The translations under genes were made by a program, and so were the position numbers. Source: Bacteroidota bacterium (GTDB lineage Bacteria; Bacteroidota; Bacteroidia; B-17B0; Aurantibacillaceae). From it: a stretch of 64,000 bases of DNA. Each line of letters begins with the position of its first letter. Within the stretch, counting starts at the first letter, position 1. This document shows positions 44,302 to 52,611 of this stretch, in pieces. Under the pieces are notes generated by a model, which saw nothing but the letters and a program-made list of their open reading frames with translations, made no database searches and was not told where the DNA came from. Location: contig JAUXTT010000013.1 in assembly GCA_030684395.1 (NCBI GenBank), forward strand, positions 1 through 64,000, written 5' to 3'.

Positions 44302-47300
44302 ATGATTCGAAATATTCTTTTGTATCTTCTGTGTTTATTAACTCTCCCTGCTTTCTCTCAAACTAAGGAAATTGACTGCAGCTATTCGTACGGTGAAAAG
44401 AGATTATGTGGAATCATTCATCTTCAATCAAAAAAATGGTTGACCCCTAAAACTTATATTGATATTGAAGAAATTAAATACTATAATGATTCTTCCAGTC
44501 AATATCAAACTATTTATTATGTTGCAAAAAACGACAAAGGAAAAATCATTATTGATTCGAACGGAACCACAAAGCTTAGTCCGATATTCCAAGAAATCAG
44601 GAGCATTCAGGATAATGCAGATTTGTTCATAGTAAAAATAAATGGGCTTTATGGGATCTACAGCTTAAAGAGTAAAAAAATGAATGCTCCTGCAAAGTAC
44701 TTAAGCCTAAGCAGAACAAATGCACATCGTTATCTGATTGCCAAAACAAAAACGGGTGTTCAACTTCTAAATGAAAATGGAACTAAAAATATAAGTGCCG
44801 AGTTTGACAAAATTTCTGAAACAACAGAAAAACATGATCTGTTTGTAGTTGAAACTAAGGGACAAAAGAATTTATTTATCCCGGGAAAAGGCATCGTAAA
44901 AAGTGCCGGCAGTTTTGATACCTATTCTTTGGGATATCAGAGCGATTATGTAACATTAAAAAAAGAAAATAAATATGCGTTCTTTAGTATCCCCGAAATG
45001 AATTGCACTTCTTTCGATTATGATAATTATTCTGAAGAATGGCACAAATACCTGATCGCAAAAAAAAACGGGAAGTATGGAATGCTTGATACACTCGGAA
45101 AAACAAGTATCCCTTTTGTATATGATGCTATTCAGCCTGAAAATAGCCATTTCTGCAATTTTCTTTTCGTACAACTAAATAATAAATGGGGAGCTGTAAA
45201 CGAAAAAGGAGAAGTACTTATTCCTTATAAATACGAAAATATTGATATAAAAAATATTTCTTCCCTTATTTCATACACGGGACAGTGTCCAAAATTTATT
45301 CCTGTAAAGGAAAATGGCAAGTGGGGTGTAATCAATCTTCAGCAAGAGTACATTATAAAATCGGAGTTTGATACCTTACTATACATTAATTCACCCCTAT
45401 TTGATACTTTAAGGAATCAACTAACACCCATTTCCTTCTGCTTTTTGAAAAATGGTAAACAAGGGACAATCGATGAAAACAACAAAGTAATTTTTCCTTT
45501 CAACTACACTTATTTTGAAAAAATAAATGAAGAAATGGGCCGAAGCTTAGGACCTAAACTTTATCTGATAAATAATGGCTGTAAAATTTGTGACGTATAT
45601 GAAACCGAAGGAAATTGGGGATTAGCAGATAGTTCCGGAAATATAATTACAGAACCTAATGCGTCAATCATTTCACTTTTAAATTATGACTTTTCCTATG
45701 AAAGAAATAATCCAATGTACTACGGAACTGCAGAGGAAAAGATAAAATGGATGCAAAAAGCTGATTCTACAGCTATAGGTTTTTTATGGAATATTGGTGG
45801 TAGAAAAATCAAGAACCTGCTTTCTGTAAACAGAGATTCGGTTGATTATGCAAATTTCGATGAAGATGGGAATGAATATTATACAAAAGTAGAAATGACG
45901 GATTCGCTATTCAGTTATAATATTGTTGGAGGGAAAACAGGGGTTATTGATCCCTGGGGAAAAATAATAATTCCAATCGAATATGAAGACTTTTCATTTG
46001 TAACCTATAATAGCAGAAAGTGGCACGGAGAGGGTGGTGTATCAATCGTGCCTTCTCTTTCTTCAATAAGTGAAGTTTACGAAAACACTTATACCTTAAA
46101 AGGGTTGCAACCATACTTCGCAAAAAGAAATGGCAAATGGGGTTATTATGCCTGGCCAAATAAAGAAATTATTGCCCCTTCTTTCGATTCTATAAACAGG
46201 ATGGCAATTGATAACGGCTGGCTTTACGAATTTGGTGATTCAATTGTTTCTGCATTAGGTTACCATAAAGAAATTCTTCAGGCTTATGAAAAAAAGAACA
46301 TCTATTATTACTCTTTAAAAGGTAAATTATTGTTTAAACAATTAGGAAATGAATGTGCCTCTTCTTACATAACTTTAAAATCAGAGTCAAAAGATCAGGC
46401 CCCGAAATTAAATGATTTCAACCAATATTTAGTGATAACAATAAATTCGAAACCCAAAGCTTTCTTTCATGAAGAAAGATACATGGAATATGAGAATTAC
46501 GACAGTTACGGAAATAACACACCCTATGAAAAAGTAATAACACACGAGTACATTACCGAACATGGAGGAACCTTTAATTTGCTGCATAGTGGAACTTTTA
46601 AATTTTTATTCAAAGAACCTGTTGAAGATCTCAGACTTGTTGTATCAAAAGAGTTCATCAATGAAAGTGCTCCGGGCATCTTAAAATGGTCGGATCTTAC
46701 CAATAGAATGCGATTTTTGTTCAAACAACCTGGTTTTAAAGAAGTGCCACTTGAGGCTTCAAAAGCAGACAGAACAAATCTTCCACAAATAGGAATCTTT
46801 GATCCGAAGATCTTTTTCAAAGAAAAAGGGAAATGGTATTTTCAAAACATGAAAGACACTGTCGCTTCAAATGCAGCGACAGGCTTCGATAGTATCGAGT
46901 TCCGAACTGAAAACACTTACAAAGCTTTTTTAAATGGTAAATCAGCATTTTTTAATTATGATCACAAAGGTCCTTTTGTTTTTGAAATAGAATTAAGATT
47001 TCCTGATTATCAGGGGAACTACAATCTTGTTTGCAAAGAAGGAAAGTATCGATATAAAACAATTTATCAGGAAAGAGAAGAGCAAATAGTAAATGAATAT
47101 GGTGAAGTAATGGAATCCAAATGGATCACTGATACGGTAAAAATTCCTTTTGTAGAGAAAGGATTTTTTAATATAACTGATTCGGCTGATAATATAGTTT
47201 TAAATAAATGGTATGACGAAATATTATTTCCCGTAACCAATGCCGGAGATCAATTTTCCCTGACAGACACTAACTCCTTTGTTTACCATCCACAAAGATT

Positions 47301-47526
47301 TCAGAATAGAGATTTTTCTGAGTATCTCAGAAGATGTACTATGACTCTTGCGGCTAAAGATGGAAACAACTGGCAACTGATAGATCTTAAAACGAAGGAG
47401 AAAACAATTGATGGCTTTGAAAGTATTAAAGCACAGAACGGTTCATGGATTGCTACAAAAAATGGGAAAAAATACAAATACAATATTTATAATATCTGGG
47501 ATGCTCCTGAAATTTTGGAAGAGTAA
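44302..47526 (+). CDS. Large secreted WG-repeat protein
   Basis: A 1074-aa exported protein, signal peptide ending PAFSQ (about 1-19). It has about ten WG (KWG) beta repeats of 40-60 aa between residues 110 and 680, for example NGKYGMLDTLGK, NNKWGAVNEKGE, NGKWGVINLQQE, GNWGLADSSGN and NGKWGYYAWPNKE. The later part (about 680-1074) is divergent beta-rich sequence with further repeat-like pieces (KGKWYFQNMKDT, NNWQLIDLKTKEKTIDGFESI). WG proteins are common in Bacteroidota but their function is generally unknown. It lacks a type A sorting domain at the C-terminus. It is convergent with purM and transcribed alone. Confidence 0.82.
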   Translation: MIRNILLYLLCLLTLPAFSQTKEIDCSYSYGEKRLCGIIHLQSKKWLTPKTYIDIEEIKYYNDSSSQYQTIYYVAKNDKGKIIIDSNGTTKLSPIFQEIRSIQDNADLFIVKINGLYGIYSLKSKKMNAPAKYLSLSRTNAHRYLIAKTKTGVQLLNENGTKNISAEFDKISETTEKHDLFVVETKGQKNLFIPGKGIVKSAGSFDTYSLGYQSDYVTLKKENKYAFFSIPEMNCTSFDYDNYSEEWHKYLIAKKNGKYGMLDTLGKTSIPFVYDAIQPENSHFCNFLFVQLNNKWGAVNEKGEVLIPYKYENIDIKNISSLISYTGQCPKFIPVKENGKWGVINLQQEYIIKSEFDTLLYINSPLFDTLRNQLTPISFCFLKNGKQGTIDENNKVIFPFNYTYFEKINEEMGRSLGPKLYLINNGCKICDVYETEGNWGLADSSGNIITEPNASIISLLNYDFSYERNNPMYYGTAEEKIKWMQKADSTAIGFLWNIGGRKIKNLLSVNRDSVDYANFDEDGNEYYTKVEMTDSLFSYNIVGGKTGVIDPWGKIIIPIEYEDFSFVTYNSRKWHGEGGVSIVPSLSSISEVYENTYTLKGLQPYFAKRNGKWGYYAWPNKEIIAPSFDSINRMAIDNGWLYEFGDSIVSALGYHKEILQAYEKKNIYYYSLKGKLLFKQLGNECASSYITLKSESKDQAPKLNDFNQYLVITINSKPKAFFHEERYMEYENYDSYGNNTPYEKVITHEYITEHGGTFNLLHSGTFKFLFKEPVEDLRLVVSKEFINESAPGILKWSDLTNRMRFLFKQPGFKEVPLEASKADRTNLPQIGIFDPKIFFKEKGKWYFQNMKDTVASNAATGFDSIEFRTENTYKAFLNGKSAFFNYDHKGPFVFEIELRFPDYQGNYNLVCKEGKYRYKTIYQEREEQIVNEYGEVMESKWITDTVKIPFVEKGFFNITDSADNIVLNKWYDEILFPVTNAGDQFSLTDTNSFVYHPQRFQNRDFSEYLRRCTMTLAAKDGNNWQLIDLKTKEKTIDGFESIKAQNGSWIATKNGKKYKYNIYNIWDAPEILEE

Positions 47527-47588
47527 TAAAGTATCTCATTATCTCTCACAGTATACTTGATAATGTAGCAATATACTCAGTGATAAGA

Positions 47589-48791
47589 TCAAGAATTATA
47601 CTCAAAAGTACCGTATACAGATTTCACAGTTACCTTCTTTTCAGTAGCCGCTTCAACTCTCCCAACGATTTTTGCCTCTACGTTAAATGAGTTTGCAATT
47701 GAAATGATCTCTTGTGCAAGTTCTTGTGGAACGTAGAATTCCATGCGGTGCCCCATATTGAATACCTTGTACATTTCTTTCCAATCGGTGTTAGATTGTT
47801 CCTGAATCAATTTGAATAATGGAGGAAGCTCAAATAAATTATCCTTAACCACATGCACATTATCTACAAAGTGAAGCACTTTGGTTTGTCCGCCGCCACT
47901 GCAATGCACCATGCCATGAATTTTTGAGCCCAATTTTTCTATTACCTTTTTCACAACGGGAGCATAAGTACGAGTTGGTGATAAAACTAATTTCCCCGCA
48001 TCTACTTTTTCAAAAACAATTTCTCCATTCTTTGAATACTTTACGTCTACTTTATCGGTAAGTTTCATATTACCTGAATACACAACTTCTTTAGGAACAC
48101 CGGGGTCAAAAGATTCAGGATATTTTTCTGCCAAATAATTTCCAAACACATCGTGACGCGCAGAAGTTAAACCATTGCTTCCCATGCCTCCGTTATATTC
48201 TGTCTCGTATGTTGCTTTCCCGGAAGAAGACAAACCAACAATTACATCACCTGCCTGAATAGTATGATTGGAAATAACATCAGAACGTTTCATCCGGCAA
48301 ACAACGGTAGAGTCAACAATAATAGTACGCACCAAGTCTCCTACATCTGCTGTTTCTCCGCCTGTTGAGTGAATTCCAATTCCTTGTTTACGTAATTCTT
48401 CTAATATCTCTTCTGTTCCGTTTATGATAGTTGATAACACTTCACCCGGAATTAAATTTTTATTTCTTCCTATTGTTGAGGATAGCAAAATATTATCGGT
48501 AGCTCCTACACACAACAAATCATCTGTATTCATGATCAAAGCATCCTGAGCAATTCCTTTCCACACAGAAATATCACCAGTTTCTTTCCAATACATATAA
48601 GCAAGAGAAGATTTTGTTCCTGCACCATCCGCATGCATTACGATGCAATAGTTTTCATCACCTGATAAAAAATCAGGAACAATTTTACAAAAAGCCTTTG
48701 GAAACAAACCCTTATCCAGTTTGGCAATTGCCTTATGTACATCTTCTTTGGAAGCGGAAACCCCGCGCTGATTGTAACGGTCGTTTGACAT
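47589..48791 (-). CDS. purM: Phosphoribosylformylglycinamidine cyclo-ligase (PurM-like)
   Basis: Closes the imidazole ring in purine synthesis (FGAM plus ATP to AIR). About 400 aa, slightly longer than the 345-aa E. coli enzyme, as in other Bacteroidota. The N-terminus SNDRYNQRGVSASKEDVHKAI is typical, and later motifs include HADGAGTKSSLAYMYW (about 48-63), DALIMNTDDLLCVGA (about 76-90), GGETADVGDLVRT (about 145-157), VGLSSSGKATYE and HCSGGGQTKVL (about 302-312). The start is fixed at MSND because the 47-codon upstream extension overlaps the divergent gene's promoter. A perfect minus-strand -7 (TAACTTTG, 48810-48817) precedes it. Confidence 0.88.
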   Translation of the reverse strand: MSNDRYNQRGVSASKEDVHKAIAKLDKGLFPKAFCKIVPDFLSGDENYCIVMHADGAGTKSSLAYMYWKETGDISVWKGIAQDALIMNTDDLLCVGATDNILLSSTIGRNKNLIPGEVLSTIINGTEEILEELRKQGIGIHSTGGETADVGDLVRTIIVDSTVVCRMKRSDVISNHTIQAGDVIVGLSSSGKATYETEYNGGMGSNGLTSARHDVFGNYLAEKYPESFDPGVPKEVVYSGNMKLTDKVDVKYSKNGEIVFEKVDAGKLVLSPTRTYAPVVKKVIEKLGSKIHGMVHCSGGGQTKVLHFVDNVHVVKDNLFELPPLFKLIQEQSNTDWKEMYKVFNMGHRMEFYVPQELAQEIISIANSFNVEAKIVGRVEAATEKKVTVKSVYGTFEYNS

Positions 48792-48809
48792 AACAGTAAA
48801 ATTTGTGCG

Positions 48810-48817
48810 CAAAGTTA
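48810..48817 (-). promoter_or_regulatory. -7 box for purM
   Basis: TAACTTTG on the minus strand, 18 nt before the purM ATG. It excludes the longer upstream reading frame as the true protein start. Confidence 0.55.
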
Positions 48818-48872
48818 ACAAAAGAAGGGCAATTGCCCCTGAAATTAATTGTTCTTTACCCATAAAATGCCG

Positions 48873-48880
48873 TAATTTTG
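48873..48880 (+). promoter_or_regulatory. -7 box 5 nt before a secreted protein start
   Basis: TAATTTTG, full match, then TAAAC, then ATG. It independently supports the start codon chosen from the signal peptide, and suggests a leaderless message. Confidence 0.6.
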
Positions 48881-48885
48881 TAAAC

Positions 48886-49671
48886 ATGTCATTAACCTTC
48901 AGGTCCATAACAATAGTGATCTCTTTAAGCATTTTAGTATTTTCAAAAGCTCGTGCTCAAACCAAAGTTATACATGTGTTTGTAGCATTGTGCGATAATA
49001 AATACCAGGGAATTGTGCCGGTTCCTGAAAAGATAGGAAACGGGCAAGACCCGAAAAATAATTTGTATTGGGGCTGCGGTTATGGAGTAAGAACTTTCTT
49101 TATTAAACACAGTAAAGACTGGACATTATTAAAAACACAAAAAGATCCTAAGAAAAATATTTTAGAACGCGTTGTCTTCAAACATAAAACAAAAGATTGT
49201 TACATGGTTGCAGATGCTTACGACGGGCAATTCATAAAACAAACGACTATTGACTTTCTGGAAAGCTGTGCCGGAAGTTTTAAGGATTCTGCATTGATCT
49301 CAGACACCAAATACATTCAATGTGGTGGAAAAGCTAATTTGATCTCTTATGTTGGTCACGATGGCTTAATGGATTTTCAATTGGAAAAATATCCTGAAAA
49401 GGCAAATGAAACCAAGCGCGAAACAATGATCTATGCATGCGCCAGCAAATCATTTTTTGAAGCAGCAATTAAAAAATCAGGAGCTTATCCTTTGGTATGG
49501 ACATCTGGCTTATGCTCCCCTGAAGCATATTCACTTTCTTTTGCTATTGATAGCTGGCTGAAAGGTCAGTCAGCCCAGGAAATAAGAAAAGCTGCTGCAA
49601 CCGGATACAGTACTTACCAAAAAACATGCAGTTTAAAATCAGCAATGGGATTGATGAGAACAGGGTTTTAA
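48886..49671 (+). CDS. Secreted protein of unknown function
   Basis: A 261-aa exported protein with a signal peptide (MSLTFRSITIVISLSILVFSKARAQ). The mature domain has VIHVFVALCDNKYQGIVPVPEKIGNGQDPKNNLYWGCGYGVRTFF (in parts, about 29-75) and a later GGKANLISYVGHDGLMDF with YACASKSFFEAAIKKSGAYPLVWTSGL, which recalls the C-terminal half of alpha/beta enzymes such as caspase-like folds (Gly-His after a strand, then Ala-Cys-x-Ser). That comparison is tentative. Possible catalytic His is in GHDG and Cys in ACASKS. I recall similar Bacteroidota hypotheticals but no name. It is divergent from purM. Confidence 0.7.
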   Translation: MSLTFRSITIVISLSILVFSKARAQTKVIHVFVALCDNKYQGIVPVPEKIGNGQDPKNNLYWGCGYGVRTFFIKHSKDWTLLKTQKDPKKNILERVVFKHKTKDCYMVADAYDGQFIKQTTIDFLESCAGSFKDSALISDTKYIQCGGKANLISYVGHDGLMDFQLEKYPEKANETKRETMIYACASKSFFEAAIKKSGAYPLVWTSGLCSPEAYSLSFAIDSWLKGQSAQEIRKAAATGYSTYQKTCSLKSAMGLMRTGF

Positions 49672-49686
49672 TTTTAATAATGTAAG

Positions 49687-50136
49687 ATGAAGAATTTATT
49701 TGAAAAAGAAGCGTACAACGAGGTTATTAAAAGACTAGATAATTTACAAGCAACGGCTCAACGTGAGTGGGGAAAAATGAATGTAGGCCAGATGCTTGCA
49801 CATTGTTCAGCCACGTTTGAAGTATCAACCGGAAAACACTCGCCTCCTCGTGTATTCATTGGAAGAGTTTTAGGTCCATTATTAAAAAAATCTTATGTAA
49901 GCGAAAAGCAATTCGAAAAGAATGGTCCCACCTACAAAGGTTTTGTAATAGGGGATGAGCGTAATTTTAATTTTGAAAAAGACAAACTTCATGCTTTTAT
50001 CACTGAATTCCACGAAGGAGGTGAAGCTAAATGCACCACAGCTCCTCATGCTTTTTTCGGGCATTTAAGCAAATCCGAATGGGCCATTGTGATGTACAAA
50101 CATTTGGATCATCATTTCCGTCAATTTGGTGCTTAG
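49687..50136 (+). CDS. DUF1569 / DinB-like protein
   Basis: A 149-aa soluble protein of the DUF1569 group of the DinB/YfiT four-helix superfamily. It starts KNLFEKEAYNEVIKRLDNLQ, then WGKMNVGQMLAHCSATFEVSTG (about 33-54, with the first metal-binding-type His in AHCS). The C-terminal helix has HAFFGHLSKSEWAIVMYKHLDHHFRQFG (about 120-148), giving the remaining His cluster (GHLS, KHLDHH). Superfamily members include thiol-dependent transferases and hydrolases; the substrate is unknown. It follows the secreted protein by 15 nt, and its end overlaps the convergent oxyR stop by 4 nt. Confidence 0.78.
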   Translation: MKNLFEKEAYNEVIKRLDNLQATAQREWGKMNVGQMLAHCSATFEVSTGKHSPPRVFIGRVLGPLLKKSYVSEKQFEKNGPTYKGFVIGDERNFNFEKDKLHAFITEFHEGGEAKCTTAPHAFFGHLSKSEWAIVMYKHLDHHFRQFGA

Positions 50137-51074
50137 GATTCAACCTCCACTATATTTTTCTTTTTTGTTGACTGCATTTCTTCCGGAATAAACTTCAGGA
50201 TTTCTGCCTGTAAGGCTTCCAGTAATTTGCGTTTTACAAAATAACGATAACTTACAATGCTAATCTCACGAACAGGAGCCGGACTTTTAAAATAGCGGAT
50301 GTTTTTTTTCTCTTTGGGCGAAAGATCAGCTACTGCCAACTCAGGTAATATGGTAATTCCACCGTTTATATCAACCATACGTTTCAGGGTTTCAATGCTG
50401 CCCGATTCAAAATCCAGTTGATGAATCTCTTTTTCTCTTTTCTTTAACTCACATAAATTCACCACCTGTGCTCTCAAACAATGCCCTTCTTCCAAAAGCC
50501 ATAATCTGTTGATGTCAATATCTTCAGCCAAAAGATATTTCTTCTTCATTAATTTTTCTTCTTTAGAACTATAAACTACAAATTGCTCATAGAACAATGG
50601 CTCCTCCAGCAGGTCTGCCTTGTGCAAGGGTGTTGCAAGAATTCCCGCATCCAAGATTCCCTGCTGTAATTGCTGAACTATTTGTTCGGTAGTTACTTCA
50701 CTGATCTTTAGTTTTACTTTAGAATATTTTTTTAGGAAAGAAGAAAGAAACAGGGGCAATAATTGCGGTGCAACAGTGGGAATGATCCCGATTCTTAATT
50801 CACCACTGATTTCTTTTGTTTCTTCCTTTATGATTTCTTTAAGTTTTTTAGTTTCACTTATGATTATTTTAGCCTGCTTGATCAATTTCATCCCAATCTC
50901 CGTTGGAACAACAGGTTGTTTGCTTCGGTCAAAGATCTTCACCTCCAGTTCATCTTCCAGCTTTTTGATCATCATGCTCAAAGTTGCCTGAGTAACAAAA
51001 CTTTTCTCTGCTGCCGTAACAAAATGACGGTAAGTGTCAACCGCAATTATGTATTCAAACTGTTGTAGGTTCAT
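50133..51074 (-). CDS. oxyR: Peroxide sensor OxyR (LysR family)
   Basis: A 313-aa LysR-type regulator. The N-terminal helix-turn-helix (FVTAAEKSFVTQATLSMMIKKLEDELEVKIFDR, about 18-50 in parts) is followed by a substrate-binding-like domain. The redox pair is intact: EEGHCLRAQVVNLC puts cysteines at residues 199 and 208, the same numbering as E. coli OxyR, which forms a disulfide on H2O2 exposure. It is divergent from ahpC-ahpD, its expected targets. A perfect -7 TATATTTG lies upstream, with an ATAG-N7-CTAT motif just downstream of it, consistent with autoregulation. Confidence 0.94.
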   Translation of the reverse strand: MNLQQFEYIIAVDTYRHFVTAAEKSFVTQATLSMMIKKLEDELEVKIFDRSKQPVVPTEIGMKLIKQAKIIISETKKLKEIIKEETKEISGELRIGIIPTVAPQLLPLFLSSFLKKYSKVKLKISEVTTEQIVQQLQQGILDAGILATPLHKADLLEEPLFYEQFVVYSSKEEKLMKKKYLLAEDIDINRLWLLEEGHCLRAQVVNLCELKKREKEIHQLDFESGSIETLKRMVDINGGITILPELAVADLSPKEKKNIRYFKSPAPVREISIVSYRYFVKRKLLEALQAEILKFIPEEMQSTKKKNIVEVES

Positions 51075-51078
51075 AGTT

Positions 51079-51093
51079 ATAGTTTTTATCTAT
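51079..51093. promoter_or_regulatory. OxyR-type half-site pair ATAG-N7-CTAT
   Basis: ATAG, seven bases, CTAT: one dimer half of the E. coli OxyR consensus. It lies between the oxyR -7 box and its start codon, a repressor position. A second CTAT occurs near 51126, without a good ATAG partner. OxyR specificity in Bacteroidota is assumed, not known from this sequence. Confidence 0.5.
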
Positions 51094-51094
51094 A

Positions 51095-51102
51095 CAAATA
51101 TA
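51095..51102 (-). promoter_or_regulatory. -7 box for oxyR
   Basis: TATATTTG on the minus strand, full consensus, 20 nt before the oxyR ATG and adjacent to the ATAG-N7-CTAT motif. Confidence 0.55.
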
Positions 51103-51113
51103 ATAAATATCAG

Positions 51114-51145
51114 TTTGATTTATATCTATAATCCGTGCAAATTTG
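51114..51145 (+). promoter_or_regulatory. Probable ahpC promoter
   Basis: TTTG, 20 bp, CAAATTTG (TAnnTTTG with the first base changed). The leader would be about 120 nt. The oxyR promoter overlaps this region on the other strand. Confidence 0.5.
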
Positions 51146-51271
51146 TGCTGTGGTTTTGGAAACAAGAATCAAGACGGCAGGATTCAGGACAGATCACAAT
51201 AAATAAAAGACAGAATACAAACAAAAATCCGTGGAATCAGTGAAATCTGCGGCTAAAAAGAAAACAACAAT

Positions 51272-51826
51272 ATGGAAACAAAAGTAACATCAGTAGGGTC
51301 TAAATTCCCTCAATTCAAAAAACAGGCAGTTGTATCAACAGAAAAAGGAAAAGAGTTTGCGGACATCAGCAATGAGATCCATACGGGGAAAAACAAGTGG
51401 ATGGTACTATTTTGGTGGCCGAAGGATTTTACATTCGTTTGCCCAACTGAGATTGCAGAGTTTGACAAACACAATGGAGATTTTGCGGACAGAGATACAG
51501 TTTTAATTGGCGCATCAACCGACAGTGAGTTTGTGCATTTGGCATGGAGAAAAAATCATGATGATTTGAAAAACCTTTCTATTCCAATGTTAGCAGATAC
51601 TTCTAAATCACTTGCAGAAGAACTAGGGATCTTAGATTCAAATGAAAAGGTTGCATACCGTGCTACTTACATAGTAGATCCTGAAGGAACAGTGCGTTGG
51701 GTAAGTGTTTATGATCTGAATGTAGGAAGAAATGTAAAGGAAGTAATTCGCGTATTGGATGCTTTGCAAACGGATGAATTATGTCCTTGCAACTGGCAAA
51801 AAGGGGAAGATACTATTCACGCTTAG
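51272..51826 (+). CDS. ahpC: Peroxiredoxin AhpC, actinobacterial-type
   Basis: A 184-aa peroxiredoxin that reduces H2O2 and organic peroxides. The peroxidatic motif PKDFTFVCPTEIAEF places Cys57. The C-terminal DELCPCNWQKG provides Cys171 and Cys173. That three-cysteine layout with CxCNW is known from mycobacterial AhpC, which is reduced by AhpD rather than AhpF. Fittingly, ahpD follows 77 bp downstream, while no ahpF is seen. The regulator oxyR is divergent upstream. The start is the ATG giving METKVTSVGSKFPQF. Confidence 0.92.
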   Translation: METKVTSVGSKFPQFKKQAVVSTEKGKEFADISNEIHTGKNKWMVLFWWPKDFTFVCPTEIAEFDKHNGDFADRDTVLIGASTDSEFVHLAWRKNHDDLKNLSIPMLADTSKSLAEELGILDSNEKVAYRATYIVDPEGTVRWVSVYDLNVGRNVKEVIRVLDALQTDELCPCNWQKGEDTIHA

Positions 51827-51903
51827 TATAGACCTAAGACTTGAAGACACAAGAGCCAAGATGCTTTTCGTGAATGTAGACAAATTTTACAAATAATTAA
51901 ATC

Positions 51904-52485
51904 ATGGAAACAATAACAAACGATACATTAAAAGGATTGATGAATGCGATCAATTACCAATCAGAGGCTCCGCAAGCTTTATTAGATATGGCTGAGCTGG
52001 ATACACGTTATTTAAAAGATCTGAAAATCAATGTGAGTAATGCATTGGCTTATGAGAACCTAAGTGAAAAAGAAAGCTCGTTACTAGGGTTAAGTGTAGC
52101 GATCAATGAAAAATCGAAATCACTAATTGAAAGCTTTGTACTAAAGGCAAAAGAAAAAGGAGCCACAGATGCAGAGATCTCTGAAACATATGCCTGCGTT
52201 TCGTTACTGAACGTAAACAACGTATTCTATCGCTTCAGGCACTTCACGAAAAAAGAATTCTATACCTCAACTCCTGCAGGAATTAAAATGACCATCATGG
52301 GAAATCCTGTTTTAGGAAAAGAGTTCTTTGAGTTGATGAGCCTAGCTGTATCTGCACTCAATGGTTGTGAGATGTGCGTTAATGCGCATGAGGAATCGTT
52401 GATGAAATTGGGAACCAATCAGCAAAGAGTTTATGATGCTGTTAGGTTAGCGGCAAATATAAAAGGTTTGGTTATTTTAGCTTAG
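51904..52485 (+). CDS. ahpD: Alkylhydroperoxidase AhpD
   Basis: A 193-aa helical protein of the carboxymuconolactone decarboxylase-like AhpD family. The active site NGCEMCVNAHEES gives the CxxC pair Cys155 and Cys158 and the proton-relay His162, and an upstream Glu is in the helix ending EISETYACVS. In mycobacteria AhpD passes electrons from dihydrolipoamide (SucB/Lpd) to AhpC. The gene order oxyR, ahpC, ahpD with oxyR divergent is the same as in mycobacteria. It ends before the 13-bp inverted repeat shared with the lpxH/argS junction. Confidence 0.92.
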   Translation: METITNDTLKGLMNAINYQSEAPQALLDMAELDTRYLKDLKINVSNALAYENLSEKESSLLGLSVAINEKSKSLIESFVLKAKEKGATDAEISETYACVSLLNVNNVFYRFRHFTKKEFYTSTPAGIKMTIMGNPVLGKEFFELMSLAVSALNGCEMCVNAHEESLMKLGTNQQRVYDAVRLAANIKGLVILA

Positions 52486-52502
52486 TTTACATCTGAATAA
52501 AA

Positions 52503-52602
52503 CCATATAAGGCATATAAGAACATGTGAGTCAGTGGGCATTTTATTGTAAATTGTAAAATCTTGGCTTCAATTCTTACATGACCTTAAATGCCTTATAT
52601 GG
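52503..52602. repeat. 13-bp perfect inverted repeat between convergent genes, copy 2
   Basis: CCATATAAGGCAT and ATGCCTTATATGG, identical to the arms at 22122-22197 but enclosing 74 bp of different sequence. It lies between the ahpD stop and the stop of the convergent M1 peptidase gene. Repetition of both sequence and context argues for a family of elements with terminator or transposition function. Confidence 0.8.
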
Positions 52603-52611
52603 TTCAAAAAA

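Noticed and set aside
48791-48932. N-terminal extension of PurM by 47 residues
   Set aside because: The extension overlaps the divergent gene's promoter and start, and the PurM -7 box lies inside it. The family N-terminus begins at MSNDRYNQRG.
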